This document shows positions 23,323 through 32,434 of a stretch of 64,000 nt of DNA, in pieces; position 1 is the first letter of the stretch; every line of letters starts with the position of its first letter. The DNA comes from Amblyomma americanum. Lineage: Eukaryota; Arthropoda; Arachnida; Ixodida; Ixodidae. The translations under genes were made by a program, and so were the position numbers. The notes under the pieces are model-generated. The model was not told the origin of the DNA and did no database searches. It was given only the letters and a program-made list of their open reading frames with translations. The stretch lies in contig NC_135500.1 in the NCBI RefSeq assembly GCF_052857255.1, forward strand, positions 162,241,689 to 162,305,688, written 5' to 3'.

Positions 23323-23571
23323 ATCTCTAGAAATTCCTTCACGGTTTACTTGATCTGTTTTTGTTTAGCACTTCTTTCCTCTTGCAAATACATGCCTGAC
23401 ACCCAGACGAATATCAGTCATTTAAATATCTTGCCTATGACTTGTTTCGCAGTATTAAGGCAACAAATCATCAGTGTTTGTAAAGACGCTATACAGCTTA
23501 CAAAAGCAACTGCTACCACGATTCTAGGTAAAGCACGCACGAAATCTTCGAAATTTTTAATATACTATAAC

Positions 23572-23720
23572 ATAATTTAAAGTAATATAAAATATTATAA
23601 TAATAACTTTATTCGCATCAAGCATACATGATACCAAATGCCTGTAGAAAAAGCTGGTATAATGGCAGCTTGGCAAGGCCACAGGCCCCAGCACTGACAT
23701 CACGCAGTTGTCAGCAAAAT
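23572..23720 (-). mobile_element. LINE 3' end, minus strand
   Basis: On the minus strand, GGGGCCTGTGGCCTTGCCAAG is followed by GGCATTTGGTATCATGTATG, CTTGATGCGAATAAAG and then a (TTA)n/AT tail. This matches a common tick LINE 3' UTR ending in AATAAAG-TTATTATTA as I remember it. No coding part remains. Confidence 0.5.
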
Positions 23721-24033
23721 AAAAGCTGAAGAAATAAATTGGCACTCATTATCTTCAGCACAGAGGAAAAATAATAAAAGTACGACATTCAACATTTAAA
23801 AACAGCATTGCACTCTAGAAGCACAAATTACATGCATTGCCTCACACAGGCATCATTAAGCATGAAAACGCACATCAATGTCTGTATGATCACTTGCAGA
23901 ACAGTTTAAAATTGTCAGGACAGACTATGTCTATGATATCGCGAGGAAATCAATGTTTTCCCACGTACCTGGCATGTAAATGTAGGTTTGTACTCCATCG
24001 AGTAATAGTTTATTATGTTCTGAAAAGTTTAGC
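23721..24033. other. No feature recognised
   Basis: AT-rich DNA between the LINE 3' end and the target-site duplication of the next element. Confidence 0.5.
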
Positions 24034-24044
24034 GTAACACACTA
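24034..24044. repeat. Target-site duplication, 3' side of LINE
   Basis: GTAACACACTA, identical to 28,365-28,375. It borders the (GGATA)n tail of the minus-strand LINE. Confidence 0.9.
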
Positions 24045-24159
24045 GAATAGGATAGGATAGGATAGGATACACTTTAATGCTCTAACAAGGTGTTTCGGTC
24101 AGATAGAGGTCTTCATCTTCGAGCAGATGTCTCCCTCCGTCTTGCAGAGGTCGGCGCCC

Positions 24160-24972
24160 CTATTCCAGGGCACCGCTGAGTTTGGCCCCTCGCTGGGCAT
24201 GGATCACCGATCCTCTTTGGAGGATTGGGCTGCCGCTGAAGAGCACAGTCTCCCACTGCTCCGCACTCGGATTTTCTGAGCTATGGAATGCTTTATTTCT
24301 TTCACATTCCCAAGTAACATGGTATAGGGTAGGTGTTGCACCGCACCATGGGCAGATGTCCCTGTATTGGTTCGGGGACATTTTGCTAAGGATGTGTAAA
24401 TTGGGGAAGGTTCTGGTTTGCAGCTTCCTCCAGTAAACTGCTTCTTGTTGATTTAATTTGTTTTGAGGAGAAGGATACAGTAGTCTCGTCCCTCTGTAAT
24501 AATTCAGAATGTCGGAGTACGTCGGGATTACCCTCAAGAAGTCCTCCGGGTCTTCGTTCAAGAGTGCTCGGTTAGTGTACTCGCGAGCGACTCTATCGAC
24601 ACTTTGGTTGCCTTCTATCTGGGTGTGTCCCGGTATCCAGAAAATGGTGTGTCTAATGTGATCTTTGGGTAGGCCTGCGCGGAGGAGGATTTGGAGCGCT
24701 TTATGACCTGTTCTGCCGTTAATGTAGTTACGGCATGCCTCTTTCGAAGCTGTGAGGATTGTTAAGGACGTATTCGCGCGATAACCCTCCGTGGCCGCTA
24801 GAGCAACAGCCATTTCCTCTCCCTCGGTTACCGTGCAGTCCCGTGCCGACGCGCAAGTGATCTCCTTATAGTCTGAGCCTATTACTGTCGCGACGACTTT
24901 CTGCTCCGTTGTTCCCTGTCTCCGGGGGTACATCGCGGCGTCCATGTAGTGGGTGTTCGCCTTGACTGCCAA
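24160..24972 (-). pseudogene. LINE RNase H domain and C-terminal Cys/His motif
   Basis: A 270-codon open frame. RNase H removes the RNA template during cDNA synthesis. Visible motifs are HYMDAA (Asp11), VTEGEEMAVALA (catalytic Glu about residue 52-53), LTILTASKEACRNY at 70-83, and WIPGHTQIEGNQSVDRVARE at 112-131 (His116, Asp126). The family normally has TDS where this copy has TAS at residues 74-76, so a catalytic aspartate is lost. A CX2CX7HX4C motif (C207, C210, H218, C223) follows, as in many LINE C-termini. The frame ends about 115 bases before the pentamer tail. It is the 3'-most coding part of the minus-strand LINE. Confidence 0.88.
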
Positions 24973-25071
24973 GTATTTTCTACATATTTCGCTCGGGAAT
25001 TTCTCCTAGCTGCGTGTAAATATGGATCCATATTTTTGGGGAGCGAGTCTATTTTTATGGTGCTGCGTAAA

Positions 25072-25437
25072 TTATAAGGCAGACTCGCTGCTCTCTGCTC
25101 TAAGCGTTGCTTGATGCCCCTGTCTTATGAGGAGCGCTCTGCCAGTGGTCGTCTGCTGGAGCCTGTCTCGTTGTGACTCTAGTTGCGCTTCTTTGAGTTC
25201 CTCGAACGAGTTGTGAAGTCCGAGGGCCAGCAGCTTCTCCGTTGATGTGGCGGCTAGCAGGTGGAGAGCTGCCTTGTAGGATTTCCTCACGATGGCGTCG
25301 GCTTGGTCTCTTTCGCCCTTGTTGGTGTTGTAGTACGGGAGGGAGTACGTGACTCGGCTGATCACGAGACTTCTGACCAGCTTTATCGTGTCCCTCTCCC
25401 TCATACCGCTTCTTCTTTTCGATACTCGGGAGATCAT
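25072..25437 (-). pseudogene. LINE segment between reverse transcriptase and RNase H
   Basis: 121 codons read ...IKLVRSLVISRVTYSLPYYN..., then RKSYKAALHLLAATSTEKLLALGLHNSFEELKEAQLESQRDRL. This matches the post-catalytic region of arthropod LINEs, where R.TY..PY and the STE.L..LG.HN..EEL.EA block are conserved. It is in a different frame from the reverse transcriptase upstream, showing a frameshift. Its product would have linked the reverse transcriptase and RNase H domains. Confidence 0.8.
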
Positions 25438-25491
25438 TCGGGTGACTTGCGTTGTTGCTTGTTTGAGGAGGCCGATTGCGTGTGTGCATCG

Positions 25492-25960
25492 CTAGTTGCT
25501 TTGCACCCACATTCCCAAAACCCTAATTAGTTCTTTCTCCGGTATTTTTTGCCCTTCGAGGATGACGTTGAAATCTTCCTCCGATCGCCTTCCTCGCCTG
25601 ACTCTCAGGAGCTCAGACTTTTCCGTTGAACAGGCGAGGCCTCTTTTCTTGACGTATTCTTCTACGCACGTTGCTGCTGCTTGCAGGCGTTCTTCTTTTT
25701 GGCTGAGGGAGCCTTGATTCGTACAGACCGTGATATCATCGGCATATATGGTGTGTTGTATGCCTTCGATGTTTTCTAGTTTACGGGCCAATCCTATCAT
25801 TGCGATGTTAAACAAAATCGGTGAAATGACGGATTCCTGCGGGGTTCCTTTGTTGGGGGTGTGGAACTTGTCACCTCGCAGGTCTCCTAATCCCACCATT
25901 GCCGTGCGATTTGAGAGGAATGCCTTCACATACTTGTGTATTTTCATGCCGCTGTTTAGT
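25492..25960 (-). pseudogene. LINE reverse transcriptase, catalytic core (YADD)
   Basis: The open frame reads KAFLSNRTAMVGLGDLRG, then GTPQESVISPILFNIAM at about residues 34-50, then the active-site box YADD at 68-71. The family motif is GTPQGS, and here Gly has become Glu, probably harmful. EKSELLRVRRGRR and RVLGMWV follow, matching the KxE and FLGxxx regions. The first catalytic aspartate is in the previous segment, which is in another frame that joins near 25,955. Confidence 0.92.
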
Positions 25961-26581
25961 TAGACCGTCCAGCCCATCCAGGATGGCTGCGCGGCTAACA
26001 TTGTCGAATGCGCCCTTGACATCCAGGGCCATTATCACGTTCTCTCCGTTGTATGGAATGTTGCTAAGGACTTCTTCCTTGATCTGTAGAAGGACGTCTT
26101 GCGTAGATAATTTGGTGCGGAATCCGAACATGCTGTAGGGGTACAGATCTTCGTCTTCCATGTGTTGCTGCAGTCCTCTTGTTACCACTCGTTCGTAAAG
26201 CTTGTCAAGGCATGACGTAAGTGATATCGGTCGGAGATTTTCTACTTGTAGTTTCTTCCCAGGCTTTCGTATCATTACTTCTTCCGAATGTTTACATTCT
26301 TCCGGCACTGTTTCCGCAACCCAGTGCGCATTGAGGAAATCCGTCAGCTGCGTTACTGCCTCATCGCTCAGATTGCGGATCAGTGCGTTCCTAGGCTTGT
26401 CTGCGCCTGCTGCTGTGTTCCGGGTTGATGCCTTGATGGCCGCACACTTCTTCCCTGGTAATCGGCCTGTCCAGGTGTGAGTTCTCCCGGCCGCGGTATT
26501 CACCCGTGTACGCTTCGGGTCGCTCCGCTCCGTAGCACTTGACACGGACTTTTTCCAAAAGTTCTTCGTTTGTTCCTTCAT
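25950..26581 (-). pseudogene. LINE reverse transcriptase, N-terminal part
   Basis: Contains the blocks RPISLTSCLDKLYERVV (residues about 118-133), FGFRTKLSTQD (152-162) and ALDVKGAFDNVSRAAIL (185-201), with the first catalytic aspartate at 187. Upstream, NTAAGADKPRNALIRNLSDEAVTQLTDFLNAHW matches the start of the domain. The reading frame is wrong at both ends. Residues before about 45 belong to a shifted frame relative to the linker, and after about 205 the frame passes into the YADD segment. Confidence 0.9.
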
Positions 26582-27070
26582 ATTGATGGACTAGTTTTTG
26601 AATGGCTTTGTTGCTCTCCGATTTGGTCTTTGTGGGGTCCATTAAGGCTTTGAGGATGCGCCACGTTCTTGCTGTGCTTAGGGTGCCGGTTAGCGAGCTG
26701 CTAAACTGTTGCCAGCTCTGTCTTGCAAGTTGCGTTGTGTACTCCTCTGCCTCTTTGGTTATTTCTGCAATCTTCTTCTTTAGCTTCCTGTTTACTCTCT
26801 GCTTCTTCCACCTTTTGATGAGTCCGCGTCTTGCCACCAAAGCCTGAGGAGCCGGGAATCTACCTCCGGTGTTTGTTCCGTTCTGTACACTTCTTGAGTG
26901 TATCTCTGCTGTATGTCTTTCAGCTGCCTGCACCAATCTTCTATGGAGGTTATCCCCACTTCCATTTGCTTGCAGTCCTTTCGGAAGGCGTTCCAGTCTA
27001 TTATTCGGGTTGGTCCAATCTTGCGCTTGACGTTTTCTGCTGATACTTGCGTTCTTATTATAAAAAAACG
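26391..27070 (-). pseudogene. LINE linker between endonuclease and reverse transcriptase
   Basis: Two overlapping frames make up this part. From about 27,070 down the first reads IIRTQVSAENVKRKIGPTRIIDWNAFRKDCKQM, a common start to the post-endonuclease linker. Near 26,840 it passes into the second frame, GLIKRWKKQRVNRKLKKKIAEITKEAEEYTTQLARQSWQQF and ARTWRILKALMDP, which continues to LDRPITREEV near 26,450. It is basic and helical and has no known catalytic role. The start of the first frame has been replaced by the nested retroposon. Confidence 0.8.
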
Positions 27071-27600
27071 GCCGTGGCTTAGCTTGGTTAAGCCTGGTGA
27101 TTGCGAAGCTTCTCGTTCTTCTTCCGTCTCCGTAGCTCGCTGACGCTTCCTCTTTGCATTCTGCCGAGCTGCCTTGTTCGTAGGCACCATCGTAACATCT
27201 GGCTGTATGACTGCCTTGGCGAGAGGAGCGGAGCTGTTTTATACAGCTGGTGTGACGTCACTCTGACCGTAGCGCCCCTGGTGAGAGGAGCGGGAGTTAG
27301 GCCGCCGTTGTGGCTACGGCCTCGCCTCACGACGGCGTGAGATGGGGCCCCGTTTTTACACAGCTGGTGTGACGTCACACCGAGCGTAGCGCCCCTGGTG
27401 AGAGGAGCGGGAGTTAGGCCGCCGTTGGTGGCTACCGCCTCGCCTCGCGACGGCGTGAGATGGGGCCCCGTTTTTACACAGCTGGTGTGACGTCACTCTA
27501 TGTCACGTGGTGTGACGTCACGCAGCGAGGTCACGCTAAAGGTCAATGGTGCCTAGTACCGCCCCGCCACGGAACGGGCTGAAGTGCGACCTAAAGTAGT
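27062..27600 (-). mobile_element. Short retroposon with monomer promoter, nested in the LINE
   Basis: Interrupts the LINE between the endonuclease end (SDNYY) and the linker start (IIRTQV). On the minus strand it has, in order, GC-rich tandem monomers with TGACGTCA, a TATA-like CTGTATAAAACAGC, an ATG at 27,190 in good context (ACGATGG), and a short frame reading MVPTNKAARQNAKRKRQRATETEEEREASQSP. A 3' module AGCTAAGCCACGGCCG followed by T7 completes it. A related 3' module and an ETPEQRE-type motif occur on the plus strand at 28,950-29,527. I found no clean target-site duplication, and the exact ends are approximate. It encodes no reverse transcriptase and would need one in trans. I do not know it as a named family. 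Confidence 0.6.
27194..27500 (-). promoter_or_regulatory. Tandem monomers with CRE-like and TATA-like sites
   Basis: CAGCTGGTGTGACGTCAC begins at 27,244, 27,361 and 27,479, giving a period of 117-118 bases. Each copy carries the palindromic CRE core TGACGTCA. Two full units share a GAGAGGAGCGGGAGTTAGG block and a GATGGGGCCCCGT block. The unit nearest the ATG is shortened by about 75 bases and reads TATAAAA where the others read TGTAAAAA. CACGTG (E-box) lies next to the third CRE. By analogy with LINE promoter monomers this is probably a Pol II promoter; this is an inference. Confidence 0.6.
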
Positions 27601-28364
27601 ATTGCTTCGCAATAATAATTATCGCTTCCCAGGTTCTCCAGCAGATTTTCCCACATGGCCTGCCTTGCTCCTCTGACGTTCGTCAGATCTGGGCATGTGT
27701 CGGGGCTAACGCTGTTCCCTAGGCGCGTTGGATGATTTTCATCCGTTAGGAGGGTGCAATTTGTGGTTTCAGCTGCCTCGCTGACCTGCGCCCCTTTTTT
27801 GCCGTCCTTTTGATACCCCCAGCTCTGTCCGCGGGCGTTGAAATCTCCGACAATGAGCAGAGTATTAGATTTTGCCAATTTGTTTGCCCCCGCAAAGAGT
27901 TTCTGAAAGTCTCCGTCTCTCTGCCGCGGCGGACGATACAGATTTATAACGAATGTGCTTTTCACTTTCCTCTTTTTCTTGGGAATTACTTCTGTCACGA
28001 TATGTTCTTTCCGCGTGTCCGGGATTTCAGTGTGTGCTATGGTGACTAGCTTTTTGCTAACGAGCGTAGCCGTGCGACCCTTTTCCTGGCACGTGTATCC
28101 CTTGAGCGCCGGCACCGTGTTCGTCTCCTGCAATGCTATTATGTCGGGAGAATTTTGTTGCGAATTTATGGATTGTTGCAGTAGCCCTTGTTTGTTGCGG
28201 TAGCGTCTGCAGTTCCAATGCCAGATCTCTAATGTGTCGTGTCTAGCCAGTGAATTGTCATTGGTTTGTGTTGTGCTGTGATTTTCAGTACCGAATCTTC
28301 TCTCTTGATAAAGCCTGTCTCTGGCTTCGCTAGTTATTCTCTGCGTGTTTTGATTTTTTATGTA
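27591..28364 (-). pseudogene. LINE apurinic-like endonuclease domain
   Basis: About 257 codons. The family enzyme nicks one strand of target DNA. Motifs are WHWNCRRYRNK (Asn54), DIIALQETN (Glu83), NLYRPPR (145-150), GDFNARGQSWGY (176-187) and PDL (228-230), and the C-terminal SDN-Y at 250-253. The family normally has SDH, so the catalytic histidine reads Asn. The frame stops shortly after SDNYYCEAILL because of the nested retroposon. The first codons of the apparent frame lie in the target-site duplication. The true N-terminus of the ORF is absent because of 5' truncation. Confidence 0.9.
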
Positions 28365-28375
28365 GTAACACACTA
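28365..28375. repeat. Target-site duplication, 5' side of LINE
   Basis: GTAACACACTA, identical to 24,034-24,044. It marks the 5' end of the truncated LINE. Confidence 0.9.
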
Positions 28376-28949
28376 AATGCCGAACTTCCGCGGCGTCTAA
28401 CTTGAGCTAACTGCCGTGAGCATAATATTAAAATATTAACTAGTAAGAGGAAGAGAATTAAATTGTCTTTTGAATAAATGGTGCATTTTCCACCAGTTGA
28501 GAGTTTTCACTTAGAAGTGTACCAAAATATATTAATAACATACATACATATTGCTTCAGAAATGCGTATTATCAGACAGAAATAAAAATATAAAAATTCA
28601 GTTTAAGAATCACGGCGCTGGTAATTCGCACAAAATACAGGAATCGTGATTCCGCCAAGAGAAAGCACCGAGGACAATAAGGAACAGAAGCGAGGTTAGC
28701 GGCAAACTTTTGGGGCCATCTCGACAGAGATGCATTAGGAAGAATTTTACAAACTACTATGTCACTGCACATGTTTTGAAATTTCTTCTGCTGCTCGTAA
28801 AGGGCCTCACTTGTCCAGCTGCGTAAGAGAGCGCTTCGTTTTCCGAGGCGCCTGCAGATGACGCTTGAGGGCAACATGTGTTCCCTCACGATTTTTTAGC
28901 GACAGCTACACTGGGCTACCAGTCGAGCATTTCGCGGTACATGGGAGCG
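28376..28949. other. No gene recognised
   Basis: AT-rich DNA. A 105-codon minus-strand frame (28,572-28,889) has no recognisable domain. Confidence 0.5.
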
Positions 28950-29527
28950 GCAAGTTGTGCGCATGCACCGTTACCATGGCAACCAGAGAGGAGCAAGGTG
29001 CAGCGTGCACTTCGCCGTCGCCGCCTCGCCGCACGCCGCTCTATCACCCGAACCGCACGTCGCATGCGCAGCATTGCGTATAGAAGGCGGAGATGTAATG
29101 GGCGTCTGTATCACAACGTTTGGCATGCATGCAGAGAAGAAGAGTCCAGCCGCTGCTAAATGGTGGTATAGACAAGAGAAGACTAACTCTTCCGATCCTG
29201 AGGTTGTCGCCTGGCACTTGTCTACTCAACAAAAATAGAATGAGCGTAAGAAGGCGAAGAGAACAGCGGAGACGCCCGAACAGAGAGAGGAACGCCTTGC
29301 CAAATGGAGATTTCACACTGCCGAGCGTAACAGACGACGCATAGGCGCCGCGATGGAGCTTATGGAATGTGTCAATCAACGCGAACCAACAGAGGGGATG
29401 TGAAAGCCCGTCGTGTGACTGATCACACCATTCGAGTTTCCAAAAGACAAGCTCAGCCAGGGAAACGTACCTCTCGCTACGCATATCCTGGCATAGCCGA
29501 GCTAAGCCACTGCCAATTTTTTATCAT
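28950..29527 (+). mobile_element. Retroposon related to the LINE-nested one
   Basis: GC-rich block on the plus strand. The frame from 28,957 stops at 29,236-29,238. It then continues in the same phase as NERKKAKRTAETPEQREERLAKWRFHTAERNRRRIG (29,239-29,343), a Lys/Arg/Glu-rich motif of a kind repeated in many arthropod mobile-element proteins. The 3' end reads CCTGGCATAGCCGAGCTAAG plus CCACTGCC and T6, aligning to the 3' end of the nested element at 27,062. The 5' boundary is uncertain, and I see no promoter monomers here. The stop at 29,236 shows it is a decayed copy. Confidence 0.5.
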
Positions 29528-29584
29528 CCTGTCTGAGCCATATCCGCGCTAGCAATATAAATTCCTCTGCACATACACGGGTCA

Positions 29585-29645
29585 TGTAGTTTGAGACACC
29601 CGCCTGTCTTGTGCGGCAGGTCATTAAAGTGGCTCCTCTCTGCGT
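29585..29645 (+). repeat. tRNA-like repeat fragment (family 3)
   Basis: AGTTTGAGACACCCGCCTGT then TTGTGCGGCAGGTCA. It resembles the anticodon-arm region of the copy at 41,120 (GTTTGAGAATCCGCCTCGTATG). The B box is missing. Confidence 0.4.
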
Positions 29646-32032
29646 TCGCAAACACCTCTCGCTGTTTAAAAATGCGTTTCACTTGTCACTCAACCACAAT
29701 ATTACATCAACTTTACCTCCTCGTCCATTCCCTCTTCCTGTCACTGTTTTTTAACACACGCTCATTTTTAATTTTGTTTCTCGCTTCCCCCTATCTTGTT
29801 CTGCAGTGCTGCTAAATTGCTTTCTACTGGTTTCGCGAGGTCAACCCAACCAGTCCCACGAGGCCAGCTGTCGCAGCTCCCCATGATTGGACACATAGGC
29901 TTCCAAGCTCACGTTCGCTAACTTTCCACATTCTCCACTAAACGGATACCTTTTTGCTGGGCGGGCATTTTTCTTTACCAGTGTTTTGGAGGTACTGGTT
30001 AATCCCCTTTAACGGCCATTATGCCTCGACGATAAATTTCAAATTCACGCTCCGCATTGCCCTAGCGTCTATTCCACTACCTGGACTGCCTCCTTGGAGC
30101 AAAGGGCCTATTTAAGCACCTCTAGTGGTGAACCTGTTATCCAAACGAAGAAACGTTTCTTGGTCAAACATTGTCTATGTTCACTGAGGCTTCCCCTGGT
30201 TTCTTTTCATTTTGTGTTGTTCAATAAACTCCTCTTCCTGTCCTTTTTCTACGATAGACTTCTATTGAGAAATACTTTCAGGTTAGGAAACTGAAAATTA
30301 CAGTTTTACAGATGAGAACAATACGTAAGCTATTAAAATAAAATAAGGCACAGTTTTCAGTGCGGAACCGTACCCGCACGGTTATACTATGTGTTCTTGC
30401 TTACTTACGCATAGTTACACTGCGTGTTCGTATTTAGGATGAGCAGGAGTCGACTTGCGTCCACTCCTGCTCATGCAGAAGTAGAGCACAATTTTGTGTC
30501 GCCATAACAAACGTATGGCTTAAAGCAAAAGAGAAAGAAGAAATGGGCAAAAGAAAGGGCGACTTAAAACATGGTTTTCATATTATTTGTTATTCGCAGC
30601 GAATACAGACCGGCGCTGTATACACGCGACGCCTTTCCTTTTTTTCTTATTTTATTGCTCATTGTTCGAAAATTTCCTCTCCCACCACTGCCTTCAACAT
30701 CACACGAGGCTCAGGACGGAGGAACTACATAGCAGGGAAGTGTTTTTTCCTGTCTTACAGAGAAGTTACGAAAGGGCCGAGGTACCGAGAAACGCTGTGC
30801 CTAAGCCACCTGTCTGTCCACGGAGTGAGTAACAAGAAAATAATGCACCCAGGGGGTAGCTAAAACCAGTCCTTGTTGGTTGGATCTTTGGCTCAAAAGA
30901 AAGATGGGCGTTGGGATGCGGCTAACGGTCTTAATGGATCTAGGAGACATGAGACAAGGAATTGCCATTGTTGTCTATATCGCTTAGCAGAAACTAGGCA
31001 TTCGGGCGGATAACTTTCGGCTTCGTTAGGACAAGCGTGTCCACTTGCTGCGCATAGCGAACAGCTGCATATTATACGCATCAACGTTTGAGTAATGAGG
31101 GTGCGCGGGTGTTATGAAACATGTTTGAAACGTTTATTGTGGGGAACCATGGCGTTTTTATGAAGCAGTTTTTGCATGTGTTGCACTGTGATTGCAGAGA
31201 AAACGCTAAACGTTCATATTACTGAAAGACGTCTTCTGCTGCAGGATTCAAGCCGACCGCATTTGCCGATCAGTCTAAAATGCGAAGACATTCCTGAGAA
31301 AAAAGCTGAGGTCTTTATTTGATTGGTTGGAAGCCTCGAGGTCAATGGCTGCTGAGGTTACCTGACATCTTTAAAGTTTTCACAGTACGCATTTCTATTT
31401 TTTTTTTCTTTGTCTTCACGAGGTAGCTTTAATTTTCGAAGCACTCAACACCACCGACAGTTTTTTACATTTCTATAAAATTATCCAGGACATTTCTTCC
31501 GTATTTCGAGCTTTGCGCATGATGGTCCTAATTGCCTATGTGGCAAAACACTTAACACAACACAACAACAAAACGTAAAAACACGAAGAGGGCGAAAATT
31601 ACCATATCGTCTTGTAACTGTATATCTTTGTCCTTGAATATTTGTGACGTATGTAGGGCACAGTTGGTCTAGGTAGTTTTCCTCTGCGCGCATTATTAAC
31701 GCAAAAGCGTTGAGGGTCCTGTGTCTCAGAAAAGCAAGCGTCGTCGTCGTCGGCGCACGCGTCGATAGGTGTGAGCAAAAAATCCCGTAGAAATGAAGCA
31801 ATATTATAAAACGAGGAATAGGTCAAAGTGTTCGCACTGCCGCAATATTTGTCATGCAGTTTCCTGTAACATAAGGAAATCAATGCCGTTGTGATGAAAA
31901 TTTGGCTAATTTGGTTTTTCGTTGAGAATCGAGCTCAAGAATTCCGGAATTCTAGACATGCCGCAACCCATTTGCCAGGCAGGGACCTAATGAATGTATT
32001 GCTGTCTTTGACTTGGTTAACTGTTTTGGTTT
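29646..32032. other. No gene recognised
   Basis: Several short frames, including 30,543-30,863 plus (106 codons) and 31,481-31,801 minus (106 codons). None is recognisable, and all overlap rival frames. Confidence 0.5.
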
Positions 32033-32167
32033 GATTTTGGGATTTAACGTCGCATAGCCACTTAGTCTATGAGGGACGCCGTAGTGGAGGGTTTCGCTGC
32101 GACCGGCATCAAACCGGCGTCTTTCGGGTCAGCAGCCGAGTGCCACAACCACAGAGTCACTGCAGCT
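32033..32167 (-). mobile_element. Ruka-like SINE with internal deletion
   Basis: Minus strand: head AGCTGCAGTGACTCTGTGG, then GGCACTCGGCTGCTGACCCG, B box GGTTTGATGCC, then directly CTCCACTACGGCGTCCCTC and GACGTTAAATCCC. About 100 bases of the normal SINE body between GGTCG and CCCTTCACTACGGCG are absent. The SINE carries a repeated GGTGGTCGAA.TTTC block at both sides of that region, which offers a route for the deletion (inference). Confidence 0.8.
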
Positions 32168-32434
32168 AAAATGGTGACCTGTAAGAAAGAAATGTACTGG
32201 TGCGTGCACGAGTAATTAAGAGCATGCTTATTAAGAATTAGGTGGTTGTGTGACGCTGAGTAGGCGACGCGAACGGGACTCGCTTAAAAGCAAACCTTAG
32301 CTTCACCTAAGTTTCTCTTTGTGGAAATTTTGTTCGCCTGATGTTCTTTTCACCTTTAACGCGATTGTCACAGCTCCTTCTGCTAGCCGGTTGATCTATA
32401 TTGGTCTCAAATTTAGCCTTATTCGAATGTTGAA

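Larger units (their letters stand above)
24045..28364 (-). mobile_element. RNase H-bearing LINE (I-like), 5' truncated, with nested insertion
   Basis: A minus-strand non-LTR retrotransposon between 11-bp direct repeats. In order from 28,364 down: endonuclease, linker, reverse transcriptase, thumb region, RNase H with a Cys/His motif, 3' UTR, and a (TATCC)n tail (GGATA repeats on plus at 24,047-24,069). An endonuclease-RT-RNase H order is known for the I group (I, LOA, Ingi-like); the exact clade is not determined. The 5' end starts inside the protein, so the N-terminal part and 5' UTR are missing. A retroposon of about 0.54 kb sits between endonuclease and linker. The reading frame shifts at least four times, so the element is inactive. 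It is younger-looking than the other LINEs here, because long domains are still readable. Confidence 0.92.
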
